A stretch of DNA of 19,242 nt from UBA3076 sp964646435 (GTDB taxonomy: Bacteria; Desulfobacterota; Dissulfuribacteria; Dissulfuribacterales; UBA3076): NCBI GenBank assembly GCA_964646435.1, contig CAZYEJ010000045.1, forward strand, positions 1 through 19,242, given 5' to 3'. Within the stretch, counting starts at the first letter, position 1. Each line of letters begins with the position of its first letter. The notes beneath the pieces are model-generated. The model searched no databases. It was not told the origin of the DNA and worked only from the letters and a program-made list of their open reading frames with translations. Shown here piece after piece: positions 15,786 to 19,242 of this stretch. A program made the position numbers and the translations under genes.

Positions 15786-17948
15786 CTATGGTGCGATAAT
15801 CATTGTGCCGTCTTCCGCATTTGTGGATATATGGAACTGGTCCAGGAAGGTCATGCCAAGCAGTGCAGAACCTGACCAACCATCTGTAAAGACAGCTTGT
15901 ACGTTTTGGCGATTCAAGCGCCCTTCAATTTCAATATCTACGTTGCACAAATATCCTGTGCTTGTGCCACCAACCCCTGTTACCAGACATGCCTGGCATT
16001 CACTATCAAGAGTTAGATTACCATTCTCGTCAACAAATCCCATATATTTCGCATCATTTGTATCTAGTAAAACTGTTTCCGCCCCTGTGTCGACCATAAA
16101 TCCGGTTGCGTATCCATTTACAGTGCCGTTTACGAGATAGCAGTTACAGCTTGGATCAAGGGGAATAACGACCTCCTGCCTGACCGCTGAGAAATTCTGC
16201 GGGATAGACCAATCTGCTTGTCCTACAAAGCGATATTGCCACGTACCTTCCAGATAACCTGCAGCAGTCGGCTCCAGCATAGTTATATTATATTTGTACT
16301 CGATGTTTCCAAAAATACTGAGTTCTTCAAAGGAAACTATATAACCACCTGGCTGCACACAACTGCTTACATCCAGCCTGTGTCCCTGAATTGCGAGAGT
16401 ATCACAAATCTGGTCCGTGCTGTTGGCGTAGGTGACAGTCAAAAATGTTTGAGTAATAGGGCTGTTCCATACTCCACTGATATTACCTCGTTCCTCATGG
16501 AGAATCATTGGATAAATTGTCCCTGTATCATCAATGTACGTGTATGATTCTCCATAATACTCTTCTGTCACTATCCAGGTGCCGGTAACAGGTTGAATAT
16601 GTAACACATAGTAAAGAAGCTCACGCCATGACGACCAATTATAAATATCACTGCTATCCCCCACTATGGCCCGGATAATCCAATCTCCTTCCATTCCGAT
16701 CAGCCGCAGACCTCCTCCAAAGGTAATAGGAATAAACGCTTTTATATTAGGGGCCTGATCAGTCTCGGCCACGTCTGTCGGAGCGTATGGAATCACCGGA
16801 TCCCCTGGATATTCATCGCTACTGAAGGGTGTGGCGATAGGAGTATTTTGTATGTCCGCTGCGTAGAACATGCTCTCCGCCCCTTCAACTGGATGGCCCC
16901 ACTGGCTGAACAGATCAAAACGTGTTCCGTTCACGCTATCCCATCTATAGGCGAAAACCTGGCCCGGGGCGAGACTTGGATGCTCTGCCAACACATAAAG
17001 CGCTCCAGACATATTTTCTGTTACAGGGATATTTATGACCAGATCCAGCCAATCGGTCGTGGCCACTGACTTCTCAGCAGCATAACGTAGTGCATTGACA
17101 TAGACCTGAACCGGGATAGCTATTGATGTAGTCGGAATAGTAGCAGGGTCTGTAGAGACAGTAGCTGTAACCATCACGTTTCCACCATAAGTAGTGACAT
17201 TGCCCCCATAAATATTCTGGTTTTCCAGGAGTTGATTTATATCAACGCCGACAGTGAATGATTTATCTCCGACGGTTTTCCCCACTATACTGTCCGGGTT
17301 TCCATTTAGGGTATTTAGGGTAATCCATTGGTCGCTCTTTGACGCAACCCAGTAAAAGTCAGTTATTTCGCTGGTACTGTTAGCAGCGTTAACCTGCACT
17401 GTAATTGGTTCAGGATTGGTAAGCTGTTCCTGTGTAACATAGAATTGTAGTTCACCAGGTGAAACTACTAGTGTGCCCGGAGACGGCTCTGGAGGCAGAG
17501 CCTGGATATCAAGGTTTACATCTATTTCTTTTGAAGTGGGTGCTTTGCTCCTCTGAAGGACATTGATATACGCTGTCCCTGAATAACTGCCCACAGGCAT
17601 TCCTGCAGGATCAATGGTCAGTTTCGTGCTGTTAACAGAAGAACCGGCGGTGACATTCCCTTCATATGGATCAAGCTTAATCCAACCCCGATCCGATCCT
17701 GCCGTCCATGTGAAGCCATTGGTACTAGCATTATCGTCGATGCTGACCATATAGTTTGTAGGGCCGCCGTCTTTAAAGGCTATAACTTTTATAGCGGTAG
17801 GGTTCACTACAATTTCCGCCTGAACCAATACGGCATGAAGCAGGAATAGAGATAGAAAACAAGAAATCAGTATACTGAGAGAAGCGGGGCGTCCGACATT
17901 CTCTAACCTCATGCGCCAATTCTTGGGTTGCTCTATTGAGTATGGCAT
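15786..17948 (-). CDS. secreted BACON-like / retropepsin-like aspartic protease
   Basis: A 720-residue exported protein. The N-terminus has about 20 charged residues, then a hydrophobic core and a cleavage site near VQA-E (44/45). Residues about 46-150 and 155-285 are two beta-rich modules resembling BACON or related Ig-like domains (VVNPTAIKV and WIKLDPYEGN, then MPVGSYSGTAYINV). The middle (about 290-600) is beta-rich and not recognised. The last 110 residues form a retropepsin-type unit: FMVDTGAETVLLD with catalytic D620, a glycine-rich flap-like VTGVGGTSTG and the ALLGM motif at 695-699. Such units work as dimers. Several Cys (CNC, ECQAC, YLC) suggest an oxidising compartment. AGGAG six nt before ATG 17948 fixes the start. 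It follows the lipoprotein gene by 12 bp and ends at a strong terminator. Confidence 0.85.
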   Translation of the reverse strand: MPYSIEQPKNWRMRLENVGRPASLSILISCFLSLFLLHAVLVQAEIVVNPTAIKVIAFKDGGPTNYMVSIDDNASTNGFTWTAGSDRGWIKLDPYEGNVTAGSSVNSTKLTIDPAGMPVGSYSGTAYINVLQRSKAPTSKEIDVNLDIQALPPEPSPGTLVVSPGELQFYVTQEQLTNPEPITVQVNAANSTSEITDFYWVASKSDQWITLNTLNGNPDSIVGKTVGDKSFTVGVDINQLLENQNIYGGNVTTYGGNVMVTATVSTDPATIPTTSIAIPVQVYVNALRYAAEKSVATTDWLDLVINIPVTENMSGALYVLAEHPSLAPGQVFAYRWDSVNGTRFDLFSQWGHPVEGAESMFYAADIQNTPIATPFSSDEYPGDPVIPYAPTDVAETDQAPNIKAFIPITFGGGLRLIGMEGDWIIRAIVGDSSDIYNWSSWRELLYYVLHIQPVTGTWIVTEEYYGESYTYIDDTGTIYPMILHEERGNISGVWNSPITQTFLTVTYANSTDQICDTLAIQGHRLDVSSCVQPGGYIVSFEELSIFGNIEYKYNITMLEPTAAGYLEGTWQYRFVGQADWSIPQNFSAVRQEVVIPLDPSCNCYLVNGTVNGYATGFMVDTGAETVLLDTNDAKYMGFVDENGNLTLDSECQACLVTGVGGTSTGYLCNVDIEIEGRLNRQNVQAVFTDGWSGSALLGMTFLDQFHISTNAEDGTMIIAP

Positions 17949-17960
17949 TTTTTTCTCCTT

Positions 17961-19100
17961 TTATTCAGACTGAATATCCAAAGTAGCAGTGAGCCCTTCC
18001 ACCGGGCTTTTGGCCAAAGCGTCTGCAAGATTAACGATTAATGCCCCCGCAGCTTCTTCAACTGCTCTGTCAATTTGAATCCTTACTGCCGGATCTGCCC
18101 ACATACTTAGAGGCTCAACCTGTTTTTCCACCCGGTTTGCCCAAATAACCCGGCCATCACTTGCGTCTTGCAAGGCAAGACTTATTTGAACTACTGCTTG
18201 AGGAACGTAGCCTCCCTTAGATGCCAGATATGCGGCTGATGCCCCGGCCGCACCCCATACAGCAGCATTATATCCAGCATGATTACTATATCCGCCATGA
18301 GAGCTGGTAGATTCCGTAGCAAAACGTGGGTTAGAACCACCTGTTATTGTGGTCTCTTTGCTAGGAGGTGTGAAAGGTGTTTCCGCCCAGCTACCCAACA
18401 TGGCTCCAAGACCGCCGCCAACAGCTAAATCCTGCCAAAGATCGTATCGTTCAGATTCCGCGCAGCCAAACAATAATGCGGAACTCGTGTCAAAGAAAAA
18501 CGGCAGGATCCCAACCTGAAGTGGATTAAGAGTGTTTCCTTCTCTTACTTCATATTCAACAACACGTCCTCTCAAAATGTAATCAGCCCCAAAACGGCGC
18601 CCTATTTGTTGTATGGTGCCGGGGTCAAGACCGACCCTTGTGAGCTCATAGCGTTCTTTGGACTTGTCAAGTTGCTCATTTCTTATGACCAGTTTCCGGA
18701 TTTCTTCCTGCATGGTTTCCGACCATCCGCTACCCAATTCTTCCGTGATTAATCCGCAAGAGCTGCCGGCACGAATGGAAGGTTGCCCAATGATCCGGAT
18801 GACTCCAAGATCTACCAGATACTGCACAACGTCTTCTTTAAGCGGGACATAAAATCCCTTCTCAGCCAACCGGTACATCAGGGCCTCATAGATCTTGACC
18901 TGCCGGCGAAAAGAATCGTCCGGCCGGACTCCCATGGTATAATCCGCCAAAGGTAATACAACGATTTGTTTTGCCGGACTATTTGCATATTGGACAGAGG
19001 TATTGAGGGGTGCAACAGAATCCTTAACCTTTTGCCCACAGCTAACGAGGCAGATCATAATTGCCAATAAAAACAGTAAAATAGACCATCTGTTAAACAT
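17961..19100 (-). CDS. CsgG/LpoB-like outer-membrane lipoprotein
   Basis: A 379-residue lipoprotein: signal segment MFNRWSILLFLLAIMICLVSC with lipobox LVSC (C21), and Gly at +2, so outer-membrane sorting is expected. IVVLPLADYT (about 46-55), then FGADYILRGRVVEYEV and, near the C-terminus, VVQISLALQDASDGRVIWANRVEK recall the alpha/beta fold of CsgG, LpoB and GNA1162-type lipoproteins. A Gly/Ala/Ser-rich insertion (about 225-300) contains hydrophobic stretches that could contact the membrane. Function is unknown; family members form secretion channels or activate cell-wall enzymes. The start has GGAGGG 6 nt upstream. First gene of a two-gene operon with the secreted protease, which suggests joint work at the cell envelope. 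Confidence 0.85.
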   Translation of the reverse strand: MFNRWSILLFLLAIMICLVSCGQKVKDSVAPLNTSVQYANSPAKQIVVLPLADYTMGVRPDDSFRRQVKIYEALMYRLAEKGFYVPLKEDVVQYLVDLGVIRIIGQPSIRAGSSCGLITEELGSGWSETMQEEIRKLVIRNEQLDKSKERYELTRVGLDPGTIQQIGRRFGADYILRGRVVEYEVREGNTLNPLQVGILPFFFDTSSALLFGCAESERYDLWQDLAVGGGLGAMLGSWAETPFTPPSKETTITGGSNPRFATESTSSHGGYSNHAGYNAAVWGAAGASAAYLASKGGYVPQAVVQISLALQDASDGRVIWANRVEKQVEPLSMWADPAVRIQIDRAVEEAAGALIVNLADALAKSPVEGLTATLDIQSE

Positions 19101-19166
19101 GACTTCCCTCCCGGAATGCCTACGGTTTCTTGCAAAATTTGTATCTATCTATACTTATCGGACATA

Positions 19167-19195
19167 TATATAAAATTACTTAAAAATTTTTGTAA
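19167..19195 (-). promoter_or_regulatory. weak candidate promoter of the lipoprotein-protease operon
   Basis: On the minus strand TTACAA (19195-19190) and TATATA (19172-19167) are 17 nt apart in a very A/T-rich stretch, predicting a leader of about 60 nt. The -35 matches only half the consensus. Confidence 0.3.
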
Positions 19196-19242
19196 GCGTT
19201 CACAGGGCACCGCATCTGCTTTGTTGTCGGGCACTTGAAGTA

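Noticed and set aside
19101..19242. Possible riboswitch in the leader of the lipoprotein operon.
   Set aside because: I looked for GEMM, cobalamin and other conserved cores and saw none; only an A/T-rich promoter-like region and a good ribosome-binding site.

Overview
The window looks like chromosomal DNA of a Gram-negative deltaproteobacterium-type organism (Desulfobacterota), possibly a sulfate reducer or relative. This is inferred from gene content, not from a marker gene. Outer-membrane features are clear: a beta-barrel porin, two lipoproteins and a heptose-synthesis gene. The NtrC-type regulator, the CobA-HemD fusion, the LbtU-like porin with N-terminal coiled coil and the abundant short intergenic repeats all fit that group. 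No rRNA, tRNA, CRISPR, phage or transposase gene was seen.

Layout. (1) 1-3537: a two-component locus with a divergent sigma-54 response regulator (minus) and a membrane histidine kinase (plus), followed by a lipoprotein that starts inside the kinase gene. The set resembles the enterobacterial GlrK-QseG-GlrR system with the regulator flipped. (2) 3688-5143: a monocistronic LbtU-type porin with its own promoter and terminator. (3) 5253-5427: an inverted pair of heptameric repeat arrays. (4) 5458-7417, minus: isocitrate dehydrogenase followed by an overlapping ComF-type phosphoribosyltransferase. (5) 7505-11609, plus: a tight operon gmhA - deoxyhypusine-synthase-like gene - a 30-codon FmdB-like cysteine-rich mini-gene - hemC - cobA/hemD. 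It joins LPS heptose synthesis to the uroporphyrinogen/precorrin-2 (siroheme, heme, cobalamin) branch. (6) 11606-11805: a second heptad array and a nested palindromic element. (7) 11884-15553, plus: an atypical GAF-type histidine kinase and a UvrD/PcrA-type helicase, 4 bp apart. (8) 15550-15765: a composite palindrome with two REP-like hairpins, then a terminator for the opposite strand. (9) 15786-19100, minus: a two-gene envelope operon of a CsgG/LpoB-like lipoprotein and a secreted protein with BACON-like domains and a C-terminal retropepsin-like protease.

Points of most interest: the unannotated FmdB-like mini-gene coupled between its neighbours and hemC; the rearranged GlrK/QseG/GlrR-like locus; three different repeat families that all have a strict 7-bp period; three genes whose stop codons lie inside repeat sequence; three genes without Shine-Dalgarno sites whose -10 boxes lie 5-12 nt before the ATG (possible leaderless mRNAs); and a kinase lacking the usual ATP-site aspartate.
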